From NCBI RefSeq assembly GCF_014287895.1, contig NZ_JACOPP010000014.1, positions 1-64,000 of the forward strand: 64,000 bases of DNA. Direction: 5' to 3'. Made by a program: the position numbers and the translations under genes. The notes beneath the pieces were generated by a model. The model had not been told where the DNA came from, searched no databases, and was given only the letters and a program-made list of their open reading frames with translations. Positions within the stretch are counted from its first letter, which is position 1, and each line of letters begins with the position of its first letter. Shown in pieces: positions 41,560 through 50,506 of this stretch. Origin of the DNA: Lawsonibacter hominis (GTDB taxonomy: Bacteria; Bacillota; Clostridia; Oscillospirales; Oscillospiraceae).

Positions 41560-43893
41560 ATGCGCTTGCAAATGACAGTGACAAAGATCCGGAAGCGGGA
41601 CGGGCGGCTGGCCGACTTTAATGAGGGAAAGATCGCCCAGGCCATCACCAAGGCCTTCAACGCCACCTACAAGCCGGGACAGGAGGAGACTGCCCAGCGC
41701 CTGGCGGAAGAGGTGCTCTCCATCCTGGATGTGGAGGGGTGCCAGCAGCCCGACGTGGAGCACATCCAGGATCTGGTGGAGCGGGTGCTGATGGACAACG
41801 GCTACGTACAGACCGCCAAAGCCTACATCCTGTATCGGGACCAGCGCAGCCGGGCCCGGGAGATGAACACCCGCCTGATGAAGACCTATGAGGACATCAC
41901 GTTCTCCGCCGCAAGGGAATCCGACCTGAAGCGGGAGAACGCCAACATCGACGGGGATACCGCCATGGGCAGCATGCTCAAGTTCGGCTCGGAAGGAGCC
42001 AAGCAGTTCTACGATATGTTCGTGCTCAACCCGGATCATGCCCGGGCGCACCGGGAGGGAGACATCCATATCCACGACCTGGACTTCCTTACCCTGACCA
42101 CCACCTGCTGCCAGATCGACATCCGGAAGCTGTTCAAAGGCGGCTTTTCCACCGGCCACGGCACCCTGCGGGAGCCCAACGACATCTCCTCCTATGCCGC
42201 CCTATGCTGCATCGCCATCCAGTCCAACCAGAACGACCAGCACGGCGGACAGAGCGTGGTCAACTTCGATTACGGCATGGCCGACGGGGTGAAAAAGACC
42301 TTCGTGCGCCTTTACCGGCAGAACCTGGCCCGGGCGCTGATGCTGCTCTCCGGGCTGGAGGATCCGGAGAGCGAACTCAAGGGCGTGATCGCGGGCATCG
42401 GGGAAAAGCAGGACCTCCAGCCCACGCTGGAGGGCTGCGGGGACTATTTTGCGGCCGAGCGTCTGGCGCTGGCGCCCCGGTTCGGGGAGGAAGCGGAGAT
42501 CCAAAAGGCCCAGGAGTTTGCCCACTACCGGGCGGTGAAGGAGACCGACCGGGCCACCTATCAGGCCATGGAGGCCCTGATCCACAACCTGAACACCATG
42601 CACTCCCGGGCCGGGGCCCAGACCCCCTTCTCTTCCATCAATTACGGCATGGATACCTCCCCGGAGGGGCGCATGGTGATGAAAAATATCATGCTGGCCA
42701 CCGAGGCCGGGCTGGGCGGCGGGGAGACCCCCATTTTCCCCATTCAGATCTTCCGGGTGAAGGAAGGGGTCAATTACAACCCCGGCGAGCCCAACTACGA
42801 CCTGTTCCAGCTGGCCATCCGCTGCTCCGCCAGGCGCCTGTTTCCAAACTTCTCCTTCCTGGACGCCCCCTTCAACCTGCAGTATTATAAGCCCGGCCGC
42901 CCGGAGACGGAGATCGCCTACATGGGCTGCCGTACCCGGGTCATCGGCAACGTGTACGATCCCAGCCGGGAGATCTGCAACGGCCGGGGCAACCTGAGCT
43001 TCACCACCATCAACCTGCCGCGTCTGGCCATCAAGGCCAAGGGGGATCTTTCCCTGTTCTTCGAGGGGCTGGACCGGATGCTGGACCTGTGTGTGGCTCA
43101 GCTGCTGGAGCGTTTTGAGATCCAGTGCCGCAAGCACGTGCGCAACTACCCCTTCCTCATGGGGCAGGGCGTTTGGCTGGATTCCGACCAGCTGGACTGG
43201 GACGACGAGGTGCGCCAGGTGCTCAGGCACGGCACGCTGTCCGTGGGCTTCATCGGCCTGGCCGAGACCCTTAAGAGCCTGACCGGCGAGCACCATGGCC
43301 AGAGCGAGAAGGCCCGGGTATTGGGCTTGGAGATCATCTCCCATATGCGCTCCCGGATGGATGAAGAGAGCGCGGAGCGGGGGCTCAACTTTTCCCTGCT
43401 GGCAACCCCGGCGGAGGGCCTCTCCGGCCGCTTCGTCAAACTGGACAAGGCCCGCTTCGGAACGATCCCGGGCGTCACCGACCGGGACTATTACACCAAC
43501 TCCTTCCATGTGCCGGTGTATTTCCCTATCTCCGCCTACGATAAGATCCGGATCGAGGCGCCCTATCACGCGCTTACCAACGCCGGGCACATCAGCTATA
43601 TCGAGATGGACGGCGATCCCACGGAAAACCTGGAGGCCTTTGAGAAGGTCATCCGCTGCATGAAGGAAAACGGCATCGGTTACGGAAGCGTCAATCACCC
43701 GGTGGACCGGGACCCGGTATGCGGATTTTCCGGTATCATTGGGGATCAGTGCCCCGGCTGCGGCCGCACGGAGGCCGACGGCGTGCCCTTCGAGCGCATC
43801 CGGCGCATCACCGGTTATCTGGTAGGCACCCTGGACCGCTTCAACAACGCCAAGCGGGCCGAGGAACACGACCGGGTCAAGCACAGCGTATAA
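41560..43893 (+). CDS. nrdD: Anaerobic ribonucleoside-triphosphate reductase, catalytic subunit
   Basis: 777 aa. Class III enzyme reducing NTPs to dNTPs by glycyl-radical chemistry without oxygen. An ATP-cone (about 5-95: TVTKIRKRDGRLADFNEGKI) is followed by the barrel. Near the C-terminus a CxxC zinc site (DQCPGC, about 730-735; with CGF before) precedes the glycyl-radical region RITGYLVGTLDRFNNAK (about 748-764). The ATG at 41560 follows GGAGAAAG; the ATG four codons on is an alternative. Followed by its activase nrdG. Confidence 0.95.
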   Translation: MRLQMTVTKIRKRDGRLADFNEGKIAQAITKAFNATYKPGQEETAQRLAEEVLSILDVEGCQQPDVEHIQDLVERVLMDNGYVQTAKAYILYRDQRSRAREMNTRLMKTYEDITFSAARESDLKRENANIDGDTAMGSMLKFGSEGAKQFYDMFVLNPDHARAHREGDIHIHDLDFLTLTTTCCQIDIRKLFKGGFSTGHGTLREPNDISSYAALCCIAIQSNQNDQHGGQSVVNFDYGMADGVKKTFVRLYRQNLARALMLLSGLEDPESELKGVIAGIGEKQDLQPTLEGCGDYFAAERLALAPRFGEEAEIQKAQEFAHYRAVKETDRATYQAMEALIHNLNTMHSRAGAQTPFSSINYGMDTSPEGRMVMKNIMLATEAGLGGGETPIFPIQIFRVKEGVNYNPGEPNYDLFQLAIRCSARRLFPNFSFLDAPFNLQYYKPGRPETEIAYMGCRTRVIGNVYDPSREICNGRGNLSFTTINLPRLAIKAKGDLSLFFEGLDRMLDLCVAQLLERFEIQCRKHVRNYPFLMGQGVWLDSDQLDWDDEVRQVLRHGTLSVGFIGLAETLKSLTGEHHGQSEKARVLGLEIISHMRSRMDEESAERGLNFSLLATPAEGLSGRFVKLDKARFGTIPGVTDRDYYTNSFHVPVYFPISAYDKIRIEAPYHALTNAGHISYIEMDGDPTENLEAFEKVIRCMKENGIGYGSVNHPVDRDPVCGFSGIIGDQCPGCGRTEADGVPFERIRRITGYLVGTLDRFNNAKRAEEHDRVKHSV

Positions 43894-43946
43894 AGAACGG
43901 GGGGCGGGCCGAAGGGCCCGCCCCAAACCAATGCGGAGGTGAGTGC

Positions 43947-44474
43947 ATGCGCATTGCCAATACGGTATCCGACTCCATCGTGGACGGGCCCGGCCTGCGT
44001 TTTACCGTCTTTACGCAGGGCTGTCCCCACGGCTGTCCCGGCTGCCACAATCCGGAGACCCACGACCCTGCGGGCGGGCGGGAGGCTTCCCTGGAGGAGC
44101 TGGCCGAACGGATGCTGGCGAATCCCCTGACCGACGGGGTGACGCTTTCCGGGGGAGAACCCTTTCTTCAGGCGGCGGAGTGCGCCGCATTGGCCCGAAT
44201 TGCCCGGGAAAAGGGCTTGAATGTATGGACCTATACGGGTTATACTTATGAAAAGCTTCTGGCGGAAGGAGACCCGGCCAGGCTGGAGCTGCTGGCGGCC
44301 ACCGACGTGCTGGTAGACGGGCCGTTTTGGCTGGCGGAGAAGTCCTATGACGCGCTGTTTCGGGGCAGCCGCAACCAGCGGCTGATCGACGTGCCCAAAA
44401 GCCGCGCCGCAGGCCGGGCAGTCGCGTGGACGCGGCGGGACACGCTGTCTCACTTTACCGTACCGGAATCCTAA
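43947..44474 (+). CDS. nrdG: Anaerobic ribonucleotide reductase activating protein (radical SAM)
   Basis: 175 aa. Generates the glycyl radical on NrdD using SAM. The cluster motif is FTQGCPHGCPGCHNPETHD (C-x3-C-x2-C, about 23-41). LSGGEPFLQ and the KGLNVWTYTGYTYEKLL segment are usual in NrdG. The ATG at 43947 follows GCGGAGGTGAGTGC, 53 bases after nrdD; the two form an operon. Confidence 0.95.
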   Translation: MRIANTVSDSIVDGPGLRFTVFTQGCPHGCPGCHNPETHDPAGGREASLEELAERMLANPLTDGVTLSGGEPFLQAAECAALARIAREKGLNVWTYTGYTYEKLLAEGDPARLELLAATDVLVDGPFWLAEKSYDALFRGSRNQRLIDVPKSRAAGRAVAWTRRDTLSHFTVPES

Positions 44475-44773
44475 GCGCCCGGCGGCGAAGGCGTCCGCCC
44501 CTTCCCCTGGAGCCGTGTACAAATTACGGTTGAGGGCCAAGAGGGAAGACAGATATGGAAGTTATTTTACCCGGCCCGGCGCAGCCCCGGAAGGCGCTGT
44601 GCCGGAAAACGGGAAAAGCGCCGGTGGAAATGACGGGGGGTGTTTGGGCCGCCCCGGCCGCCGCGCTTTCGGAATGCAGCGCCGGCCGATCCACGGATCT
44701 GCGGCTATGCGGAGGGCACCGGCCGCTGGCGCTGCCGCGGACGCAGACGGCTTGCCGGGCCGGGAGGGAAGCC
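44475..44773. other. Gene-free spacer between nrdG and the NUDIX gene
   Basis: About 300 bases, GC-rich. The NUDIX frame is open through most of it (from 44555), but the translated sequence looks like noise and the best ribosome binding site is at 44763-44769. No hairpin, RNA or promoter stands out. Confidence 0.4.
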
Positions 44774-45391
44774 ATGACCATTCGGGAGTTTGAGGAACGC
44801 TGGCGGGGACATGCCCCGCGTCCCCAGGGGGTACGGAAGAAATACGCGGTGCTGGTGCCGCTGGTGGAGCGGGCGGGAGAGGCCTGTCTGCTCTTTGAGG
44901 TGCGCGCCGAGACTCTGGGGCGGCAGCCGGGGGAGGTGTGCTTCCCGGGAGGACATATGGAGCCGGAGGAGGAGCCGGCCGGCTGTGCCCTGCGGGAGAC
45001 GGAGGAGGAGCTGGGGATCCCCCGGAGTGCGGTGCAACTGATCGCCCCCCTGGATTACCAGACGGGACAGGGCAGCTTTGTGCTCTACCCCCTGCTGGGC
45101 CGGGTGGACCCAGCCGCCGTAGACGCCATGCGTCCCAGCCCCGCGGAGGTGAAGGAGACCTTTCTGGTGCCTGTGGATTTTTTTCGGGACCACCCGCCCC
45201 GGGTGTATTCCTATGAACTGGTGCCCCAGGTGGGCGACGACTTCCCCTATGCGCTGGTGGGGGCGCAGAAGCGCTACGGCTGGCACCGGGGACGTATGGA
45301 TGTGCCCATCTATCTGTGGCAGGGGCGGGCCATCTGGGGTATGACCGGGCGCATCGTCCGGGGGCTGCTGGAAGGAATGGAGCGCACGTGA
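44774..45391 (+). CDS. NUDIX hydrolase, CoA pyrophosphatase type
   Basis: 205 aa. The NUDIX box is GGHMEPEEEPAGCALRETEE followed by ELGI (about 58-81). It is preceded by RAETLGRQPGEVCFPGG, which matches the extra motif of CoA diphosphatases (NudL/YeaB/PCD1). Cleaves CoA or acyl-CoA to phosphopantetheine products in that family. The ATG at 44774 follows GGGAGGGAAGCC. The next gene starts on a GTG overlapping the stop, so the pair is coupled. Confidence 0.85.
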   Translation: MTIREFEERWRGHAPRPQGVRKKYAVLVPLVERAGEACLLFEVRAETLGRQPGEVCFPGGHMEPEEEPAGCALRETEEELGIPRSAVQLIAPLDYQTGQGSFVLYPLLGRVDPAAVDAMRPSPAEVKETFLVPVDFFRDHPPRVYSYELVPQVGDDFPYALVGAQKRYGWHRGRMDVPIYLWQGRAIWGMTGRIVRGLLEGMERT

Positions 45392-46029
45392 GCGGCATGG
45401 AGCGCCTGGGGCCCTTTACGTATCGGCAGGGAGGCTTTCCGCTGGGGCAGGATACCCTGCTGCTGGGGCGCTTCGCCACCCTCCGGCGGGGCGGGCGGGT
45501 GTGCGACCTGGGCTGCGGCGCGGGGGCGCTGCCCCTGCTGCTGCTGGCGCGGGAGAGCTCCCTGGACCTGTCCGGCGTGGAGCTGGACGGGGAAGCCGCC
45601 GCGCTGGCCCGGCGCAATCTGGCGGAAAACGGCCTGTCCGGCGTCATCCGGACCGGCGATTTGCGCCGGGTCCGGGAGCAGTTTCCGGCGGGGTGCTTCG
45701 ATCTGGTGGTCTCCAATCCGCCCTACTTCCCCGCAGGCAGCGGAGAAAGCGGCGGCAGCGCCCGGATGGAGCTGTGCTGTACCCTGACGCAGGTGTGCGC
45801 CGCCGCGGCCTTCCTGCTGAAAAACGGCGGGCGGTTTGCCCTGGTCCATCGGCCGGAGCGCCTGGCTGGGTTGATGGAGGCCCTGGGGCAGAGCGGCCTG
45901 GAACCAAAGCGCCTGCAGATGGTCCAGCATGACCGGGACAAGCCGCCCGCCGCTGTGCTGGTGGAGGCGGTGCGCCAGGGCAGGCCGGGCCTGTCCGTGC
46001 TGCCCACGCTGATTTTGAACGAGAGGTGA
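45388..46029 (+). CDS. tRNA1(Val) (adenine-N6)-methyltransferase-like (TrmN6 family)
   Basis: 213 aa from the GTG at 45388, which overlaps the NUDIX stop (GTGA) and has GGAG about five bases upstream; the ATG at 45397 is the alternative. SAM motif VCDLGCGAGALPLLLL (about 35-50) and the N6-adenine motif VVSNPPYF (about 107-114) are clear. It methylates A37 of tRNA-Val in E. coli; target here unproven. Followed directly by rsmI, a conserved pair in Firmicutes. Confidence 0.85.
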   Translation: MSGMERLGPFTYRQGGFPLGQDTLLLGRFATLRRGGRVCDLGCGAGALPLLLLARESSLDLSGVELDGEAAALARRNLAENGLSGVIRTGDLRRVREQFPAGCFDLVVSNPPYFPAGSGESGGSARMELCCTLTQVCAAAAFLLKNGGRFALVHRPERLAGLMEALGQSGLEPKRLQMVQHDRDKPPAAVLVEAVRQGRPGLSVLPTLILNER

Positions 46030-46034
46030 GCCCT

Positions 46035-46865
46035 ATGGCCGGAATGCTTTATCTGGTCCCAACGCCCATCGGCAACCTGGGGGATATTTCGCCCCGCTGC
46101 GCCGAGACCCTGGCCCAGGCCGACTTTATCGCCGCCGAGGATACCCGGGTGAGCCGGAAGCTGCTCAACCACCTGGGGCTCAAAAAGCCTATGGTATCCT
46201 ATTACCGCCACAATACGCAGGCGGGGGGACAGGCCGTGCTGGAGCGGCTGCTGGCGGGGGAGAGCTGCGCTCTGGTGACCGACGCGGGCACCCCCGCGGT
46301 ATCCGATCCCGGAGAGGAGCTGGTGGCCCTCTGCGCCCGGGCAGGGGTGGAGGTGGTGGCCCTTCCGGGTCCCTGCGCGCTCATCACGGCCCTGGCAGTG
46401 TCCGGTTTGCCCACCGGACGCTTTACCTTTGAGGGGTTTCTGGCCATGAACAAAAAGAACCGCCGCGCCCATCTGGCCGCCCTGCGGGACGAGGAGCGCA
46501 CCATGATCTTCTACGAGGCGCCCCATAAGCTCCGTGCCACCCTGGCCGACCTGCTGGAGCAGTTCGGGCCGGAGCGGCGCCTCACCCTGTGCCGGGAGCT
46601 GACCAAGCTCCATGAGGAGGTGCGCCGCACCACCCTGGGCGCGGCGGCGGAATTCTACGAAACCAACCCGCCCCGGGGAGAATTCGTGCTGGTGCTGGAG
46701 GGGGCGCAGCCCTGCCGGGCGGTTGAGGTGCCCATGGAGCAGGGCGTTGCCCTGGTGTGCGCCCTGCGCGCCTCCGGGCTTTCCCTGCGGGACGCGGTAC
46801 GGCAGGCGGCGCAGCAGACGGGGCTGCCCAAGAACGAACTTTATGAGCGTGCGATCGGAACATAG
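46035..46865 (+). CDS. rsmI: 16S rRNA (cytidine1402-2'-O)-methyltransferase
   Basis: 276 aa. Methylates the ribose of C1402 in the 16S P site. LYLVPTPIGNLGDISPR (about 5-21), FIAAEDTRVSRKLL, LVTDAGTPAVSDPGEELV and YEAPHKLRATL are the tetrapyrrole-methylase-fold motifs of RsmI. The ATG at 46035 with AGGTGAG five bases upstream is chosen over a GTG at 46026. Ends in a strong terminator, after which the IS200 element begins. Confidence 0.95.
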   Translation: MAGMLYLVPTPIGNLGDISPRCAETLAQADFIAAEDTRVSRKLLNHLGLKKPMVSYYRHNTQAGGQAVLERLLAGESCALVTDAGTPAVSDPGEELVALCARAGVEVVALPGPCALITALAVSGLPTGRFTFEGFLAMNKKNRRAHLAALRDEERTMIFYEAPHKLRATLADLLEQFGPERRLTLCRELTKLHEEVRRTTLGAAAEFYETNPPRGEFVLVLEGAQPCRAVEVPMEQGVALVCALRASGLSLRDAVRQAAQQTGLPKNELYERAIGT

Positions 46866-46932
46866 CCGCGTACAGCATCCAAAAGAGCAAAACAGGAAGC
46901 CGCACGGAATAGGCGGGTGTTCATAAAGCAGT

Positions 46933-46973
46933 TAATCCTCCGTATGATTGAGATCATACGGAGGATTATTTTT
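46933..46973 (+). terminator. Terminator of the NUDIX-trmN6-rsmI operon
   Basis: Perfect 16-bp stem TAATCCTCCGTATGAT (46933-46948) with complement at 46953-46968 and TTTTTG after it. Confidence 0.9.
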
Positions 46974-46981
46974 GTAGTCTG

Positions 46982-47676
46982 AAAACCCCCGGCTGTGCCG
47001 GGGAGTTCCGTAAAAGCTTTAGCGGAGAGTAGGCAATAAAAACTCCCTTTGCTATACTTGATGTGCGGTCTGGTAACTGCACAAAAGGAAGCAAAGGGAG
47101 GTCATCCAAATGAATGACGCAAATAGTTTATCACATACAAGATGGAACTGTAAATATCACATAGTGTTTGCCCCAAAGTACCGGAGGAAGCTATTTTATC
47201 AGGAGAAGAAGCAAGAAATAGGAGAAATACTTAGGAGATTATGTGAGTGGAAACAAGTTGAGATTATAGAAGCAGAAGTATGCCCAGACCATATTCATAT
47301 GTTGGTAAGTATACCGCCAAAGATTAGCGTATCTGGATTTGTAGGATTTCTAAAAGGGAAAAGTATGCTGCTTATTTATGAGAGACATGCAAATCTGAAA
47401 TATAAATACGGGAATCGACAATTTTGGTGCAGAGGATATTATGTGGATACAGCCGGAAAGAACGCAAAAGCAATAGCAGAGTATATCAAGCACCAGTTGG
47501 ACGAAGACAAGATACAGGATCAAATTACGATGAAAGAATTTGTAGACCCTTTTAAGGGTAGCAAGTAACAAGCCCCTCGCAGCTGGCAGACCGTAACAAG
47601 CGCCAGCAGGCGCTGCTAGTAACATAGGGCTTTGCCCGCATATGGAGAACCCCCGGCTATGCCGGGGGGTTCCTAT
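46982..47676 (+). mobile_element. IS200/IS605-family insertion sequence (tnpA only)
   Basis: A single Y1 transposase gene is bounded by near-identical subterminal hairpins: CCCCCGGC-TGT-GCCGGGG at 46986-47003 and CCCCCGGC-TAT-GCCGGGG near 47650-47668. Such imperfect palindromes, not inverted repeats, mark IS200 ends. The exact outer bases cannot be fixed. No tnpB is present. Confidence 0.8.
47110..47568 (+). CDS. tnpA: IS200/IS605-family transposase TnpA (HUH, Y1)
   Basis: 152 aa, complete. Single-strand transposase. The HUH pair is in CPDHIHMLVSIPP (about 58-70, HIH), and the catalytic Tyr is in AIAEYIKHQLDED (about 121-133). N-terminal SLSHTRWNCKYHIVFAPKYR is the family signature. GGGAGGTCATCCAA precedes the ATG. 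AT-rich relative to the neighbours. Transposes by a peel-and-paste route at hairpin ends. Confidence 0.95.
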   Translation: MNDANSLSHTRWNCKYHIVFAPKYRRKLFYQEKKQEIGEILRRLCEWKQVEIIEAEVCPDHIHMLVSIPPKISVSGFVGFLKGKSMLLIYERHANLKYKYGNRQFWCRGYYVDTAGKNAKAIAEYIKHQLDEDKIQDQITMKEFVDPFKGSK

Positions 47677-47680
47677 TATT

Positions 47681-47950
47681 TCTATTCTTCAAACTTGCTG
47701 GCGGCGAACGGTTTGTCAAACCCGTTTGCGGACGGCAAGTCTACAGGGGATAGCCGCTTTAGCGGCGCAAGGGGGTGTAGCCACCTTGACGGAACGAAGT
47801 AACGCAACATTCTCGGTCAAGCAGTTTCTTTCTGCTGACAGAGAATGAAGCTCCGCAGAACGCACGATACTCCCGATAGGAGAGTATAGAAGTGCGCTCT
47901 TTAGTTCCTAAAGGGATTTTTCAACAGTTCAACAAATTGGAATTTGACGT
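47681..47950. other. Gene-free flank of the mobile patch
   Basis: About 270 bases without a gene. It holds an imperfect hairpin around GCGAACGG...CCCGTTTGC (47703-47731), AGCCGCTTTAGCGGC (47753-47766), and ATACTCC...GGAGAGTAT (47869-47887). Looks like remnants of a larger element; a structured RNA is possible but not identified. Confidence 0.4.
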
Positions 47951-48433
47951 TTATAACTTCAGCGTAGCAATCAATTCCTCCCCGTCCATTTCCCCTGTCT
48001 CAACAAACCCAAATGAGCGGTACAGGTAACGGGCAATATCATTCTCTGGTTCATATGATAGCCAACAGTACTCTGCTTTACCACATGGTAATGATTTTAT
48101 GAAATCTAATGCTAGACCAAGTGCTTCCTTTCCATATCCTTTATTTTGATACTTTCTATCTATCATCAATCGCCAGAGATTGTAATTGCCTATGGCCACT
48201 GGTGGGGCATCGTCCCAATAATCGTCTGTGTCAAATCCAATCATCAAAAAACCTATCGGCGTATCGTTCTCATATATTCCGAAAGGGAAGGCATAACCAT
48301 TTCCTGTTATTGCTGTATATGCTTCAATAATACTTATATCATTATGCGCAACAAAATTTTCTTGCTCTTTGGCTACTCTCAACTTAAGAATGTCCCACAC
48401 ATTTTTCCCATTAACTTTCTCCAGTCTCAGCAT
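47951..48433 (-). CDS. GNAT-family N-acetyltransferase
   Basis: 160 aa. The acetyl-CoA motif A is LWRLMIDRKYQNKGYGKEAL (about 86-105; Q/R-x2-G-x-G/A form QNKGYGKEA). PIGFLMIGFDTDDY precedes it and ARYLYRSFGFVETGE closes the fold. The pattern recalls spermine/spermidine acetyltransferases of the BltD/PaiA kind, but substrate is unknown. It is AT-rich and lies between IS200 and a TnpV remnant, so it was probably acquired. Confidence 0.85.
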   Translation of the reverse strand: MLRLEKVNGKNVWDILKLRVAKEQENFVAHNDISIIEAYTAITGNGYAFPFGIYENDTPIGFLMIGFDTDDYWDDAPPVAIGNYNLWRLMIDRKYQNKGYGKEALGLALDFIKSLPCGKAEYCWLSYEPENDIARYLYRSFGFVETGEMDGEELIATLKL

Positions 48434-48560
48434 ACTTTCATCCTCACAAACCAGAATTCATCTCGCTCTTTCGCTGAATAAAGTATATCAGAAAGATGTA
48501 AAAAATTCGATTATATGCACAAGAAACGCCCGAATATTTTTCGTCCGGGCATCCTCGGTA

Positions 48561-48797
48561 TCAATCATAAATCAGCTCAAACTTTACAATCGTTTCTGCC
48601 TGTACCTTGCAAGCGTTCATCTGCCGTACCCATTCTATTTGATTAACGGCTTTGAGTTGTTCGGTCACGCCGTTTCGCTTCGCGAGATCCGGCACGATCA
48701 ACTCCATACGGTTTCGTGCCGCTTCTTCAATTTTGGCGCAATACTTTCTTATGGATGCCCACCTATGGTGCGGCTTCCTGTTTTGGATATATTTCAC
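48561..48797 (-). pseudogene. Truncated TnpV-like transposon protein
   Basis: 78 aa. Only the C-terminal part of TnpV remains: RMELIVPDLAKRNGVTEQLK and NQIEWVRQMNACKVQAETIV match the closing region as I know it, ending FELIYD. The usual N-terminal domain is missing. TnpV-type proteins ride on Clostridial transposons. Marks the right end of the mobile patch. Confidence 0.6.
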
Positions 48798-48860
48798 AGC
48801 TAAAAATATTACGATGAGTATAATTTAAAGTTTTGTAAACGAGGTGGAAATGCATGGAAA

Positions 48861-48895
48861 CGCCCCCTGCCCAGGTTGGGCAGGGGGCGCGGCGT
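48861..48895 (-). terminator. Hairpin behind the AbrB-like gene
   Basis: CGCCCCCTGCCC (48861-48872) pairs with GGGCAGGGGGCG (48878-48889); minus strand then has only a short GTTTCC. Confidence 0.55.
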
Positions 48896-48909
48896 CCCGG
48901 TAAAAGGGC

Positions 48910-49152
48910 TTACTTCGCCTGAAGTTCCTTGATGCAGTTGGGGCAGACGTTCTTGCCCTTAAAATTGATGACACCCTTTGCGTCGTCACAGAAAATGCAA
49001 GCGGGCTGGTACTTCTTCAAGACGATGGAGGTACCGTCCACATAGATTTCAAGAGAGTCCTTCTCCGCAATATCCAGGGTGCGCCTCAGTTCGATCGGAA
49101 GAACGATGCGCCCAAGTTCATCGACCTTCCGCACAATACCGGTGGATTTCAT
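48910..49152 (-). CDS. AbrB/SpoVT-family transition regulator with a Cys4 C-terminus
   Basis: 80 aa. The swapped-hairpin DNA-binding domain is MKSTGIVRKVDELGRIVLPI followed by ELRRTLDIAEKDSLEIYVDG (1-40). The C-terminal part has CIFC (52-55) and CPNC (72-75), probably a zinc site. AbrB homologues repress post-exponential genes in bacilli. A consensus promoter (TTGACA, 16 bp, TATAAT) lies about 70 bases upstream. Encoded next to spmAB but divergently. Confidence 0.88.
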   Translation of the reverse strand: MKSTGIVRKVDELGRIVLPIELRRTLDIAEKDSLEIYVDGTSIVLKKYQPACIFCDDAKGVINFKGKNVCPNCIKELQAK

Positions 49153-49218
49153 AGATTACTACTTCCTTTCCCCATGAACTGCCCTAGCTTCCCGTCAAGA
49201 AGAAGCTGATATATTTCA

Positions 49219-49246
49219 TTATAACACATGGTATTTCAATGTCAAT
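49219..49246 (-). promoter_or_regulatory. Consensus promoter of the AbrB-like gene
   Basis: On the minus strand TTGACA (49246-49241), 16-bp spacer, TATAAT (49224-49219). Confidence 0.8.
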
Positions 49247-49401
49247 TCAAATTTGGAAAAATTTTGACTATATATGTATGTTTCTATCTAAAAATGGAAA
49301 ATAAGGAGGCGCGCTCTGCAAAAGGGCAAAGTTGGAAAAACAGGAATGGAACCGTGGGACGGGCCATATAGATAGGGGGAGGGAAAAGGAGGCGTGTGGC
49401 G

Positions 49402-49980
49402 ATGGCGATGGCGGTGATCTGGACGGGGATGGTGGTAGCGGCCGTTCTGTGCGGCCTGGCCACGGGAAACGGACCGGCCGTTGCGGCGGCGGCAATGGAA
49501 GGCGCGGCGGCCGCCGTGGAGCTGTGCCTGTCCATGGCCGGTATCCTCTGCCTGTGGATGGGCGTTATGGAGGTGATGCGCCGCTCCGGCCTGTCCGACG
49601 GCCTGTCCCGGCTGCTGCGGCCCATCCTGCGGCGGCTCTACCCGGAATTTGCGCGGGATCGGGACGTCATGGACAGTATCTCGGCCAATGTTTCCGCCAA
49701 CCTGCTGGGGTTGGGCAACGCCGCTACGCCGCTGGGGATCCAGGCCGCCCGGCAGATGAGCCGGAAGACGCCGGGGGTGGCCTCCGATCCGTTATGCATG
49801 CTGGTGGTGTGCAACACCGCCTCCATCCAGCTCATCCCCACCACCGTGGCCAGCGTCCGCCTGGCTGCCGGAAGTGCCGCGCCGTTTGACATCCTGCCCG
49901 CCGTCTGGCTGGCCTCGGCCATCTCAGTGTGCGTGGGCATCCTGGCGGCGAAGGTGTTTGCAAGGCTGTGGAGGAAGTAG
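49402..49980 (+). CDS. spmA: Spore maturation protein A
   Basis: 192 aa membrane protein of the nucleoside-recognition/gate family. About five hydrophobic segments; MAGILCLWMGVMEVMRRSGL, NVSANLLGLGNAATPLGIQA and CMLVVCNTASIQLIPTTVAS are SpmA signatures. Helps spore core dehydration in Bacillus. The ATG at 49402 is preferred (AAGGAGG nine bases upstream); a GTG at 49396 is close. Two bases separate its stop from spmB. Confidence 0.9.
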   Translation: MAMAVIWTGMVVAAVLCGLATGNGPAVAAAAMEGAAAAVELCLSMAGILCLWMGVMEVMRRSGLSDGLSRLLRPILRRLYPEFARDRDVMDSISANVSANLLGLGNAATPLGIQAARQMSRKTPGVASDPLCMLVVCNTASIQLIPTTVASVRLAAGSAAPFDILPAVWLASAISVCVGILAAKVFARLWRK

Positions 49981-49982
49981 GG

Positions 49983-50504
49983 ATGGAACTGTTTTTTACC
50001 ATGCTGGTGCCCCTGATCATCGCCGCCGTGGCCCTGTATGGAATGGCGCGGCGGGTGGACGTGTACGACGCGGTCGTCCAGGGGGCCGGCGAGGGCCTGG
50101 GAGTGCTCATCAAGATCGTGCCGCCGCTGGTGGGGCTGCTGACGGCGGTGTATATGCTGCGCGCATCCGGCGCGCTGGAGCTGGCGGCCCAGGCCCTTGC
50201 GCCGGTGCTCACCCGGCTGGGCATCCCGCCGGAGACGGTGGCGCTGATGCTGGTGCGGCCGGTCAGCGGCAGCGCGGCGCTGGGCGTCGGAGCGGAGCTG
50301 ATCTCCACCTATGGGCCGGACTCGCAGATCGGGCGCACGGCGGCGGTGATGCTGGGCTCCACGGAGACTACGTTTTATACCATCGCGGTCTATTTCGGCG
50401 CGGCGGGGATCGTAAAGACCCGTTATGCCGTCCCTGCCGCCCTTTGCGCCGACCTGGCAGGCTTCATGGCCGCCGCCTGGGCCGTGCGTGTGATCTTCCA
50501 TTAA
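49983..50504 (+). CDS. spmB: Spore maturation protein B
   Basis: 173 aa. MLVPLIIAAVALYGMARRVD, IKIVPPLVGLLTAVYMLRAS and the gate motif MLGSTETTFYTIAVYFGAAG identify SpmB. It works with SpmA as a two-gene membrane unit in spore maturation. GAGGAAGTAGGG lies just before the ATG inside the spmA end, indicating coupled translation. Full length for the family (about 175 aa). Confidence 0.92.
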   Translation: MELFFTMLVPLIIAAVALYGMARRVDVYDAVVQGAGEGLGVLIKIVPPLVGLLTAVYMLRASGALELAAQALAPVLTRLGIPPETVALMLVRPVSGSAALGVGAELISTYGPDSQIGRTAAVMLGSTETTFYTIAVYFGAAGIVKTRYAVPAALCADLAGFMAAAWAVRVIFH

Positions 50505-50506
50505 AA

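Noticed and set aside
47110..47950. TnpB with omega RNA
   Set aside because: Only tnpA is present; there is no TnpB-like frame, so the structured flank cannot be assigned as an omega RNA.
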